Below are positions 14,646-21,717 of a stretch of 21,835 bases of DNA, piece by piece. Position 1 is the first letter of the stretch. Each line of letters begins with the position of its first letter. The stretch comes from Faucicola tetraodonis. Its GTDB lineage: Bacteria > Pseudomonadota > Gammaproteobacteria > Pseudomonadales > Moraxellaceae. Location of the stretch: NCBI GenBank assembly GCA_032017425.1, contig DALZPW010000017.1; one strand, given 5' to 3'. The notes beneath the pieces are model-generated. The model ran no database searches. It was not told the DNA's origin and saw nothing but the letters and a program-made list of their open reading frames with translations. A program made the translations under genes and the position numbers.

Positions 14646-14939
14646 ATGGCAATTCAAACAGTCGCGTACGATTTAAAAGGCATTCATGACCCTGCAGGCT
14701 ATGAGGAAGTCATGAAAGCGTTAACCACCATCGGCGGGGTGCAGGCAGTACATCTTGAGCCTGAAAATCATCGCGTGATTGTCAGCTTTGATGATACACA
14801 GACGTCAGTTTTTGCCTTCAAAGCTGCGCTGACCAATGTGGACTATATCACCGAGCCGTTCCCGATTGAAGCACCTGCCAACCCTGCCAACAATCGCACT
14901 TTAGCGGGTGATTTGGCAAAAGATGGTAGACTTTCCTAA
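14646..14939 (+). CDS. Degenerate heavy-metal-associated (HMA) domain protein lacking CxxC
   Basis: A 97-aa cytoplasmic protein with the beta-alpha-beta-beta-alpha-beta pattern of a CopZ/HMA domain over residues 5-70. It lines up with the CopZ encoded at 16279 without a gap: G12, V22, A25, L26, G31, V32, V35 and SFDD (47-50) coincide. Where CopZ has GMTCGGC (12-18), this protein has GIHDPAG, so both copper-binding cysteines are replaced (Asp15, Gly18). It contains no cysteine at all. A C-terminal tail of about 25 residues (Pro/Ala/Asn-rich) is added. Two ATGs exist; AGGA at 14636-14639 touches the first (14640), so 14646 is preferred, and this also gives exact register with CopZ. It is convergent with the MerR gene, 9 bp apart. 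It is unlikely to carry Cu(I) in the usual way; a regulatory or protein-binding role is inference. Confidence 0.8.
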   Translation: MAIQTVAYDLKGIHDPAGYEEVMKALTTIGGVQAVHLEPENHRVIVSFDDTQTSVFAFKAALTNVDYITEPFPIEAPANPANNRTLAGDLAKDGRLS

Positions 14940-14948
14940 ATCGCTTGT

Positions 14949-15401
14949 TCAGTGGCTACGCTCGATGTGGCAAGCGTGCTTGGTCACTGAACCATCTTGT
15001 ACGCCATCTTGTACGCCATCTTGTAAGCCCTCTAGAATACTACAGGTAGGCGAGCCATCTCCCAAACAACTATCATGCCATCCTTGCAGGGTGGTTTTCA
15101 TTGATTGTAACCGCTGTATTTTATCGCTTAGTTCATCGATGTGATTGCGGGTTAATGCTTTGACTTGGGCATTGCTACGCTGCTTGTTATCTTGTAGAGC
15201 CAATAACGCTTCAATCTGCGCTAACGAAAATCCCACATCACGGGCATGTTTGATAAATTTTAGACGCTGTAATTGGGTATCGCTAAAAATACGGTAACCA
15301 CTGTCAGTGCGCTGGATGGACTGTAATAAACCGAGTTTTTCGTACTCACGAATTTGTCTAGGTGATAATTCAGTTAATTTAGCGACTTCATTAATATTCA
15401 T
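14949..15401 (-). CDS. cueR: CueR-like MerR-family copper-responsive regulator
   Basis: A 150-aa MerR-family activator. The winged-helix DNA-binding part runs from MNINEVAKLTELSPRQIREY to about residue 70, followed by the long dimerisation helix (about 80-108) and the metal loop SCLGDGSPTC. C112 and C120 fall at exactly the numbers of the Cu(I) ligands of E. coli CueR, and the sequences align without gaps up to there. Position 77, Ser in CueR and Cys in zinc sensors, is Asn here (QRSNAQVK). The C-terminus is longer than usual and contains the repeated VQDG unit, encoded by 12-bp tandem repeats, and a final HACHIERSH that recalls CueR's CCHH tail. It is divergent from the DUF305-copZ-copA genes, with its operator at 15409-15439. 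The Cu(I) role is strongly suggested by neighbours; Ag(I) response is also possible. Confidence 0.88.
   Translation of the reverse strand: MNINEVAKLTELSPRQIREYEKLGLLQSIQRTDSGYRIFSDTQLQRLKFIKHARDVGFSLAQIEALLALQDNKQRSNAQVKALTRNHIDELSDKIQRLQSMKTTLQGWHDSCLGDGSPTCSILEGLQDGVQDGVQDGSVTKHACHIERSH
14992..15027. repeat. Three 12-bp tandem repeats within the MerR gene
   Basis: Three consecutive units of CCATCTTGTACG (the third ends in AAG instead of ACG) lie at 14992-15003, 15004-15015 and 15016-15027. Being multiples of 3, they preserve the frame and encode repeats of V/L-QDG at the C-terminus of the regulator. Slippage would change tail length without killing the protein. Confidence 0.9.
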
Positions 15402-15408
15402 TTTTTGC

Positions 15409-15439
15409 TTGACCTTGACCTAATGTTAAGGTTTATAGT
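15409..15439 (+). promoter_or_regulatory. MerR-type promoter/operator of the copper operon
   Basis: -35 TTGACC (15409-15414) and -10 TATAGT (15434-15439) are 19 bp apart, the overlong spacing typical of MerR/CueR-activated promoters. The dyad ACCTTGAC (15412-15419) with GTTAAGGT (15425-15432), 7 of 8 matched around a 5-bp centre, fills the spacer. The expected +1 is near 15446. This excludes translation starts at 15405 or 15423 for the downstream gene. The cueR-like start codon (15401) lies just outside on the other strand. Confidence 0.88.
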
Positions 15440-15509
15440 AATACCACAGTGTGATAAATCAATCTTTTTTTTCAAAGAACGTAAAAAAAGCAACCTGAAG
15501 GATATGAAT

Positions 15510-16238
15510 ATGAATAACATCGTGGGTTTGCCATGGGTGGTGGCATTGGCGCTAGGTATGACGGCTTGTACAAAAAATGACACTACCCAAACTGCAACGA
15601 CGGCATCAAGTAGCCATGCTACAAGTACCCATGCGAGTATGACCCAAGCGCAGTCAATGCATCATATGGCTTCGGCAGCGGATACGCAGTCACAATCACA
15701 GCCGCCGCATATCATGGCTTATATGGATATCATGAATAAAATGCACCAAGCCATGTCAGCAGGGGTGCAAGCTAAGAATGCCGATGTGGGATTTGCTAAA
15801 GGCATGATACCGCATCATGAAGGCGCAATTGCGATGGCAAAAGTGGAGCTGCAATATGGCAAAGATGCCGAGATGAAAGCCCTTGCGCAAAAAATCGTCG
15901 ATGCCCAGCAAAGTGAAATCAGCGTGATGCAAAACTGGTTAGCTAAAAACGAATCAAGTCAGGTAGCAGCGAGCAATGCCAAAGAAATAACGCAAGCCTA
16001 TCAGCAAAAAGACATGAGCAACCACGATGCCATGATGCAAGGAACTATGGACGCCAATCCTGATATCGCCTTTGCCAAGGGTATGATACCGCATCACCAA
16101 GGCGCAATTGATATGGCAACGATAGAGCAAACCTATGGTAAAAATTCAGCGATGCTAACACTCGCCAAGCAGATTAAACAAGCGCAAACGCCAGAAATCA
16201 AACAAATGCAAGATTGGCTTAGCAAACAAGCTTATTAA
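15510..16238 (+). CDS. Lipoprotein with two DUF305 (ferritin-like, copper-associated) domains
   Basis: A predicted 242-aa lipoprotein. A hydrophobic signal region ends in the lipobox LGMTAC (Cys20), followed by a Ser/Thr/His/Met-rich linker (HASMTQAQSMHHMAS) suited to binding copper. The body contains the DUF305 unit twice: FAKGMIPHHEGAIAMAK at about 95-111 and FAKGMIPHHQGAIDMA at about 188-203, each followed by an NWL or DWL-containing helix. DUF305 proteins (for example CopM of cyanobacteria) are linked to periplasmic copper binding; His/Met pairs are the likely ligands. GAAGGA at 15497-15502 fits ATG 15510 (7-nt gap) better than ATG 15504. The n-region has no basic residue, which is unusual. 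It is the first gene of the CueR-controlled operon, 40 bp before copZ. Confidence 0.87.
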   Translation: MNNIVGLPWVVALALGMTACTKNDTTQTATTASSSHATSTHASMTQAQSMHHMASAADTQSQSQPPHIMAYMDIMNKMHQAMSAGVQAKNADVGFAKGMIPHHEGAIAMAKVELQYGKDAEMKALAQKIVDAQQSEISVMQNWLAKNESSQVAASNAKEITQAYQQKDMSNHDAMMQGTMDANPDIAFAKGMIPHHQGAIDMATIEQTYGKNSAMLTLAKQIKQAQTPEIKQMQDWLSKQAY

Positions 16239-16278
16239 TTAAAAGAATAGCCACGTAAACGTAAAAAAGGAGCGTAGT

Positions 16279-16491
16279 ATGACAACCCAAACCATCACCT
16301 TAAATATCCAAGGCATGACTTGTGGCGGCTGCGTCAAAAGCGTAACCAATGCCCTCAATCAAGTGGCAGGGGTGAAATCTGTCGATGTCAGCCTAGACCA
16401 TAACAGCGCAACCATCAGCTTTGATGACAGCCAAGCACAACAAAACACGCTTAAAGAAGCGATTGAAGACGCTGGCTTTGACGTAGTATAA
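16279..16491 (+). CDS. copZ: Copper chaperone CopZ (HMA domain)
   Basis: A 70-aa single HMA domain with the Cu(I)-binding motif GMTCGGC (C15, C18), followed by the helix VKSVTNALNQV, the strand VKSVDVSLD and the acidic C-terminal helix LKEAIEDAGFDVV. It carries Cu(I) in the cytoplasm to the ATPase and probably to the regulator. An excellent RBS (AAGGAG at 16267-16272, 6 nt before the ATG) suggests high expression. It lies between the DUF305 gene and copA on one strand with short gaps (40 and 39 bp) and no terminator, so it belongs to the same operon. It lacks the Tyr that often follows the motif in bacterial CopZ. Confident by motif, size and context. Confidence 0.95.
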   Translation: MTTQTITLNIQGMTCGGCVKSVTNALNQVAGVKSVDVSLDHNSATISFDDSQAQQNTLKEAIEDAGFDVV

Positions 16492-16530
16492 AGACGCCAC
16501 ACAAAGACACCATACAAGACAGACACTATC

Positions 16531-18828
16531 ATGACTACCCAATCGATCACCCACGCGTCAGACAACGCCCATACCGAGCAAGTCATTCTTGATATCGATG
16601 GCATGACTTGTCAAGCCTGTGCCAGCCGCATCGAAAAAGTGCTCAATAAAAAGCCTGCGATAGTGCAAGCCGATGTCAATTATGCCAATGAAGTGGCGCA
16701 GGTGCAGTTTGATGCATCACAAACCAACGCCGAGCAGATTGTAGAATGGGTGAAAAAGACAGGCTATGAGGCAAAATTGCAGCCGAAGAACGCGCTATTT
16801 GCGCATGAAGCCTATGAGCAGAAAGTGCCCTATACCTTGATTGCGGTTTGGATTTGCTTGCTGCCTTTTTTGATTGGCATGGCAGGCATGATGATGGGCA
16901 GTCACGCACTGATGCCGCCGCTGTGGCTACAATTTGTGTTGGCGACTATCGTACAGTTTGGCTTGGCGATACCGTTTTACAAAAGTGCTTGGGCGAGTAT
17001 CAAAGGCGGTCTTGCCAATATGGATGTGCTGGTGGTGCTTGGCACACTGACAATTTGGGCGTATTCGACCTATAGTTGGTTGAGCTATCTGCAAACCACA
17101 GCCCAAATGGGGCATGATGGGATGGCGCATAGCATGCCCCATGTGTATTTTGAAGCCAGCGTGATGGTGATTGCCTTTGTCAAAATGGGGAAGTACCTAG
17201 AAGCCCGTACCAAAAAACACAGCCTAAATAGCATCAATTTGCTATTAGCGCTCACCCCTGAGCAAGTGGAAGTTAAAAACCCCAATCCGCAAAGCCAAGA
17301 TGCGCAGTGGCAAATCCTGCCCCTTGAGCAAGTCACGGCTGGTCAAATTTTACGTGCTAAAGCAGGTACTCGCATTGCCACTGACGGCATCGTCACCGCT
17401 GGCGAAGGCTGGTGTGATGAGAGCCATTTGACGGGTGAATCAGTGCCCCTGTCTAAACATATTGGCAGTACGGTGCTGGCAGGTGCGATGGTAGAAAACG
17501 GTAGCTTTGAATACCAAATCACCGCCAAAGGTAGCCAAACACGGCTTGGCGATATGATACAAGCGCTCAACGACGCACAAGGCAGTAAAGCCCACATCGC
17601 CCGTATCGCAGATAGAGTAGCGGGGATTTTTGTGCCGGTGGTGGTTGCCATCGCTTTGTTAACTTTTTTTGCCAATTATTGGTTCTTAGGCGCGTTTGAC
17701 ACGGCACTTATGCGCGCGGTATCGGTGTTAGTGATTGCTTGCCCCTGTGCATTGGGACTGGCGACGCCAGCAGCCATCATGGCGGGCATGGGTGTGGCAG
17801 CACGCTCAGGGGTTTGGTTTAAAGATGCGCAAGCCTTAGAAGCGGCAGGCGCAATTGATACGGTAGTACTCGATAAGACAGGCACCATCACCCAAGGCAA
17901 ACCTCAATTATCTGCAGCGTACCTGATAGATGACAATCTAAAACTGTTTAACTTAGATAAAGCAGCGCTGCTGCAGCTCGTTGCCAGTGTCGAGCGTCAT
18001 GCGAACCACCCGCTTGCGACCACGCTAGTGAACTATGCTGAAACCTACAATAAACAGACCGATACGCCTCAAAGTCCAGCGGCATTTACCATAAGCCATG
18101 TGGAAACAGTGCTCGGGCAGGGGATACAGGCACAGGTAGCCCCTATTGGGCGGGTGAAAATCGGCACGCCAAGTTTTGCCAATCTTCAGTTGCCTGCAGC
18201 GACTATCCAAGCCAATCCCGTTTGGCAAATTGCCAGTCAAGTGGCGGTAAGTATCAATGACACCCCTGTGGCAGCTTTTGCGCTAGCCGACGAGCTCAAA
18301 CAAGACAGTGTTAAGGTGATTGCGTCGCTGCAAGCCCATCATCTAGATGTGGTAGTGATGAGTGGTGACAAGCAATCGGTGGTGGATTATGTGGGTCAGC
18401 AGATTAACGCCAGCAAGGCACTTGGCGAGCTATCACCACGTGACAAAGCGCAGCGCATTGATGAACTGCAACAACAAGGCAAAAAGGTAGCAATGGTGGG
18501 GGATGGGGTGAATGATGCGCCTGCAATGGCAACGGCGACCGCAAGTTTTGCGGTAGAAGGCGCAACCGATATTGCCAAGCATAGCGCCACGGCAAGGCTA
18601 ATGGGCGAGTCGCTCAAACATGTCGATTATGCGGTTACAATTGCCCGCGCAACCCTGCGTAATATCAAGCAAAACCTATTTTTTGCGTTTATCTATAACT
18701 GTCTTGGTATACCGTTAGCGGCGTTTGGTTTACTCAATCCGATGATTGCGGCAGCGGCGATGGCGCTGAGCTCGATTTCTGTACTACTTAATGCGCTGCG
18801 ACTGACCCGCATGAATGTCATTTCCTAA
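16531..18828 (+). CDS. copA: Cu(I)-exporting P1B-1-type ATPase CopA
   Basis: A 765-aa inner-membrane pump that exports Cu(I) (and probably Ag(I)) from the cytoplasm. It has one N-terminal HMA domain with GMTCQAC (C27, C30). Eight membrane segments are expected. The first extracytoplasmic loops include a His/Met-rich stretch (QMGHDGMAHSMPH). The actuator motif reads HLTGESVPL. The transmembrane ion site is CPC (C404, C406) in VIACPCALGLATPAA, with YN (FIYNCLG) and MxxSS (MALSSIS) in the last two helices; this set defines the P1B-1 copper class. The phosphorylated residue is D448 in DKTGTIT, the HP dipeptide is H493-P494, and GDGVNDAP is at 657-664. All key residues are intact. The Shine-Dalgarno is weak, which suggests translational dependence on copZ. 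Confidence 0.97.
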   Translation: MTTQSITHASDNAHTEQVILDIDGMTCQACASRIEKVLNKKPAIVQADVNYANEVAQVQFDASQTNAEQIVEWVKKTGYEAKLQPKNALFAHEAYEQKVPYTLIAVWICLLPFLIGMAGMMMGSHALMPPLWLQFVLATIVQFGLAIPFYKSAWASIKGGLANMDVLVVLGTLTIWAYSTYSWLSYLQTTAQMGHDGMAHSMPHVYFEASVMVIAFVKMGKYLEARTKKHSLNSINLLLALTPEQVEVKNPNPQSQDAQWQILPLEQVTAGQILRAKAGTRIATDGIVTAGEGWCDESHLTGESVPLSKHIGSTVLAGAMVENGSFEYQITAKGSQTRLGDMIQALNDAQGSKAHIARIADRVAGIFVPVVVAIALLTFFANYWFLGAFDTALMRAVSVLVIACPCALGLATPAAIMAGMGVAARSGVWFKDAQALEAAGAIDTVVLDKTGTITQGKPQLSAAYLIDDNLKLFNLDKAALLQLVASVERHANHPLATTLVNYAETYNKQTDTPQSPAAFTISHVETVLGQGIQAQVAPIGRVKIGTPSFANLQLPAATIQANPVWQIASQVAVSINDTPVAAFALADELKQDSVKVIASLQAHHLDVVVMSGDKQSVVDYVGQQINASKALGELSPRDKAQRIDELQQQGKKVAMVGDGVNDAPAMATATASFAVEGATDIAKHSATARLMGESLKHVDYAVTIARATLRNIKQNLFFAFIYNCLGIPLAAFGLLNPMIAAAAMALSSISVLLNALRLTRMNVIS

Positions 18829-19007
18829 CGGCTTATGGTTGTTTTGACAACCTGTTGGGGCTAATTTTACTTGGCTAGGCATGACTATGCATCACCTATA
18901 GGCGATAGTGATAAGCTGCTAAAACCTGTTAAAATATGCTATGATAAACCCACCCCATTTGTATTTTAACAATCCCATTGTTGATTGTGACAGCCAAGGA
19001 AAATACC
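18829..19007 (+). promoter_or_regulatory. Intergenic region with eno promoter (extended -10 at 18937-18945)
   Basis: TGCTATGAT (18937-18945) is an extended -10, about 60 bp before the eno ATG, and resembles the kdsA promoter. A small hairpin GGTTG-TTTTGA-CAACC (18837-18852) follows copA but has no T tract, so copA has no clear intrinsic terminator. Read-through from the copper operon into eno is possible. Confidence 0.5.
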
Positions 19008-20348
19008 ATGTACGCTGAAGAAACCACCACCAATAACCAAATCAAAGATATCATTGCCCGCGAAATTTTGGACTCACGCGGCAACCCAACCATTGAAGCC
19101 GATGTGATTTTAGCGGATGGTACTATCGGTCGTGCAGCCGCGCCATCGGGTGCATCGACAGGCTCACGTGAAGCGCTTGAGCTGCGTGATGGTGACGCAT
19201 CACGCTATCTAGGTAAAGGGGTCAAAAAAGCCGTTGCCAACGTCAATAGTGAAATTCGTTCATCACTGGTTGATATGGATGTATCAAAACAACAAGACAT
19301 TGACAACAAATTATTAGCGCTTGATGGCACAGAAAACAAAGAAAAATTGGGCGCCAATGCCACCTTAGCAGTATCTTTAGCAGCAGCCCGTGCCGCCGCA
19401 CAATCACAAAAACTGCCACTTCATCAGTACATTGCCAACCTACGTGGGCAAACATCACTATCGATGCCGGTGCCGATGATGAACATCCTAAATGGCGGTG
19501 CCCACGCGGACAACACCGTTGATATCCAAGAGTTTATGATTGAGCCTGTTAATTTTACCAGCTTTAGTGAAGCGTTGCGTGCGGGTACAGAAGTGTTCCA
19601 CAGCCTAAAATCTGTGCTAAAAAAACAAGGTCTAAACACCGCCGTCGGTGATGAAGGCGGTTTTGCACCAAACTTACGCTCAAACGAAGAAGCGATTACT
19701 GTCATCATGCAAGCGATTGAGCAAGCAGGGTATACTGCAGGTAAAGACATTTACTTAGCGCTTGATTGTGCCGCATCAGAGTTCTACCATAAAAATGAGC
19801 AAGGGAACGGTCAATACGTACTTGAAGGCGAAGGCAATAAAGCCTTTAGTTCAGAAGGTTTTGCGGATTATTTAGCAGGTCTTGTGAGCCAATACCCAAT
19901 TATCTCGATTGAAGATGGTCTAGATGAAAGCGATTGGGATGGCTGGGCGTACTTAACGCAAAAATTGGGCAACAAAGTACAGCTCGTGGGTGACGATTTG
20001 TTTGTGACCAACCCAAAAATCCTACAAGAAGGTATCGACAAACACATTGCCAATGCGATTTTGATTAAATTTAACCAAATCGGCACGTTATCAGAAACCT
20101 TAGACGCCATTTATCTAGCGAAGAAAAACGGCTATGCCACCGTCATCTCACACCGCTCAGGTGAGACTGAAGACAGCACCATCGCTGACTTAGCCGTGGG
20201 GACAGCTGCAGGTCAAATCAAAACAGGCTCACTGTGCCGTTCTGACCGTGTTGCCAAATATAACCAATTGCTTCGTATCGAGCAGATGGTCACTGCAAGC
20301 TACCACGGTGCTGACGAGTTTATCGGTTTACGCAACCCAAAAGCCTAA
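19008..20348 (+). CDS. eno: Enolase
   Basis: Interconverts 2-phosphoglycerate and phosphoenolpyruvate. It is 446 aa with start ATG 19008, which has AAGGA at 18996-19000. A longer frame from 18978 adds ten residues but has no RBS and is rejected. Signatures run in order: AREILDSRGNPTIEADV, PSGASTGSREALELRD, GGAHADNTVDIQEFMI, VGDEGGFAPNL, ALDCAASEFY, the metal ligands in SIEDGLDE and LVGDDLFVTN, catalytic K354 in ILIKFNQIGTL, and VISHRSGETEDSTIADLAVG. The N-terminus is about 12 residues longer than in E. coli, with an acidic/Thr-rich start. It forms the conserved eno-ftsB-ispD trio with the next two genes. It is separated from its usual partner kdsA by the copper block. Confidence 0.98.
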   Translation: MYAEETTTNNQIKDIIAREILDSRGNPTIEADVILADGTIGRAAAPSGASTGSREALELRDGDASRYLGKGVKKAVANVNSEIRSSLVDMDVSKQQDIDNKLLALDGTENKEKLGANATLAVSLAAARAAAQSQKLPLHQYIANLRGQTSLSMPVPMMNILNGGAHADNTVDIQEFMIEPVNFTSFSEALRAGTEVFHSLKSVLKKQGLNTAVGDEGGFAPNLRSNEEAITVIMQAIEQAGYTAGKDIYLALDCAASEFYHKNEQGNGQYVLEGEGNKAFSSEGFADYLAGLVSQYPIISIEDGLDESDWDGWAYLTQKLGNKVQLVGDDLFVTNPKILQEGIDKHIANAILIKFNQIGTLSETLDAIYLAKKNGYATVISHRSGETEDSTIADLAVGTAAGQIKTGSLCRSDRVAKYNQLLRIEQMVTASYHGADEFIGLRNPKA

Positions 20349-20408
20349 CTTTAAAAGCTTAGCTACAAAAGCTTAAATTTTGCAGCTTGATAAAGCATTG
20401 AAGTGATA

Positions 20409-20463
20409 AAAACCTTAACCCATGACATTGAATTTGCTACAATGCGTGGGGTAAGGTTTTTTT
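20409..20463 (+). terminator. Long imperfect hairpin terminator after eno
   Basis: The left arm AAAACCTTAACCCATGACATTG minus its last bases (20409-20430) pairs with 20440-20460, which ends GGGGTAAGGTTTT. It has about 19 pairs with a bulge and a few mismatches, and the T run extends to 20463. ftsB starts 32 bp later, so its transcription must come from read-through or from a promoter inside this region. Confidence 0.8.
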
Positions 20464-20494
20464 ATGCCAAAAGTTTTTATTATTGAGTGCTGTC

Positions 20495-20845
20495 ATGACT
20501 TATTTGCGTCAACTGTTTATGATTATTTTTGCGGTGATTGTGTTGGTATGTCTACAATACCAGTATTGGTTTGGCACCAATGGTCGTGGCGATTTGGCAG
20601 CATTAAATAAACAAATCAGCGAACAGCAATCCATCAATACCGATCAGCAAAAAGCCAATGAGGTATTGCTTGCCGATGTTAAAGACTTAAAAAACGGACT
20701 TGAAGCAGTGGAAGAACACGCTCGCTCTGATTTAGGCTTAATCAAACAAGGTGAAACTTTTGTGCAAATGTCGACAGCTAGCAGTGTCTACAGTACCGAT
20801 GTGGTCACATCGACCGCCCACAACACCGCCACGCCTCACCCATAA
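20495..20845 (+). CDS. ftsB: Cell division protein FtsB
   Basis: A bitopic divisome protein that forms the FtsQ-FtsB-FtsL complex, which licenses septal peptidoglycan synthesis by FtsW/FtsI. It is 116 aa. A short cytoplasmic N-terminus leads into one membrane helix (about residues 5-22). Conserved LQYQYWFGTNGRGDL follows, then a periplasmic coiled coil (about 33-75) and the family motif EEHARSDLGLIKQGETF (compare E. coli EERARNELGMIKPGETF). A Ser/Thr/His-rich tail of about 25 residues follows the conserved part. The ATG at 20495 is chosen; a TTG four codons upstream is possible but less likely. Its position between eno and ispD is the standard gammaproteobacterial order and supports the call. 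Confidence 0.93.
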   Translation: MTYLRQLFMIIFAVIVLVCLQYQYWFGTNGRGDLAALNKQISEQQSINTDQQKANEVLLADVKDLKNGLEAVEEHARSDLGLIKQGETFVQMSTASSVYSTDVVTSTAHNTATPHP

Positions 20846-20922
20846 AAGCATAAAAAACTGCCAAAGTTATATTTGTCTCAATTTTTACTGTCAACTGTTT
20901 ACTTTATTGTTGAAAAGACGCT

Positions 20923-21717
20923 ATGTCAGAACTTAACGCGATAGCCGCCAATTTATCTAACAACCTTACGATTGACACCGTAGTCGTCGCTGCAGGCGTT
21001 GGCAAACGCTTTGGTAGTCAGATGCCAAAACAGTACACCCATATTGGCAGTCAGACGGTGCTCCAACACAGCATAGCGGCGCTAAGCAAAGTCCACCAGC
21101 TAAGCACTTGCTATTTGGTGATTTCTGAAGAAGATACGATTGCCAAAACACTTAACTTTAGCATGCCAATCGAGTGGGTGATAGGTGGCAAAGAGCGGAT
21201 GAATTCGGTGTTTAACGCCGTGAAAACGATTTGGCAACAATATCAAAATCCCCTCAGTGACAAGGCCTTCAGTGATAAGGACAGTCATCATGCGTATGAT
21301 AATCATTGGGTGCTTATTCATGATGCTGCGCGTCCTTGTGTCAATCCGAGCGATATAGAAAAATTGATCACACAGACCACACAGCAATTTTCGCAACAGT
21401 CGGCGGGTGGCTTATTAGCAGTACCGGTGCGTGATACGGTCAAACAAATCATCCATTCACAAGACCAAGTGTTGGCACAAAAAACGCTTGATCGCAGTCA
21501 GTTGTGGCTAGCACAAACCCCGCAGATTTTTCCATTGGCAACACTGTATGATTATCTAATCCAAGCCATTGAGCAAACGATTGCGTTTACTGATGAAGCC
21601 AGTTTATTTGAGCATTTTGGCAAACAGCCGTTATTGGTGGAAGGCAGTCATAGCAATATCAAACTGACGTTTCCAGAGGATTTGCAGTTTGCGCAGGTGT
21701 ATTTGGCAAAACCTTAG
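20923..21717 (+). CDS. ispD: 2-C-methyl-D-erythritol 4-phosphate cytidylyltransferase
   Basis: Third step of the MEP isoprenoid pathway: couples MEP to CTP, giving CDP-ME. It is 264 aa, longer than E. coli IspD (236 aa). A 15-residue N-terminal extension precedes the nucleotide-binding motif VVAAGVGKRFGSQMPKQY (G25, R29 and K36 in the catalytic loop). There is also a short insertion (LSDKAFSDKDSHHAYDN) before IHDAARPCV, itself an imperfect duplication of the SDK unit. Further signatures are GGKERMNSV, VPVRDTVKQ, LWLAQTPQIF, FTDEASLFEHFG and EGSHSNIKLTFPEDL. IspF, often next to IspD, is not within the window. The Shine-Dalgarno is weak. It uses CTP made by PyrG, encoded in the same neighbourhood. 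Confidence 0.96.
   Translation: MSELNAIAANLSNNLTIDTVVVAAGVGKRFGSQMPKQYTHIGSQTVLQHSIAALSKVHQLSTCYLVISEEDTIAKTLNFSMPIEWVIGGKERMNSVFNAVKTIWQQYQNPLSDKAFSDKDSHHAYDNHWVLIHDAARPCVNPSDIEKLITQTTQQFSQQSAGGLLAVPVRDTVKQIIHSQDQVLAQKTLDRSQLWLAQTPQIFPLATLYDYLIQAIEQTIAFTDEASLFEHFGKQPLLVEGSHSNIKLTFPEDLQFAQVYLAKP

Noticed and set aside
14992..15027. Short repeats considered as a CRISPR array
   Set aside because: Units are 12 bp, directly adjacent without spacers, and inside a coding frame.
15405..15509. Longer N-terminus for the DUF305 lipoprotein, starting at TTG 15405 or ATG 15423
   Set aside because: These codons overlap the MerR operator and lie upstream of the predicted transcription start; the RBS fits ATG 15510.
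18837..18852. GGTTG/CAACC hairpin as a terminator of copA
   Set aside because: Stem of 5 bp and no T tract after it.
18978..19007. Longer enolase start
   Set aside because: No ribosome binding site; the ATG at 19008 has AAGGA at the right distance.
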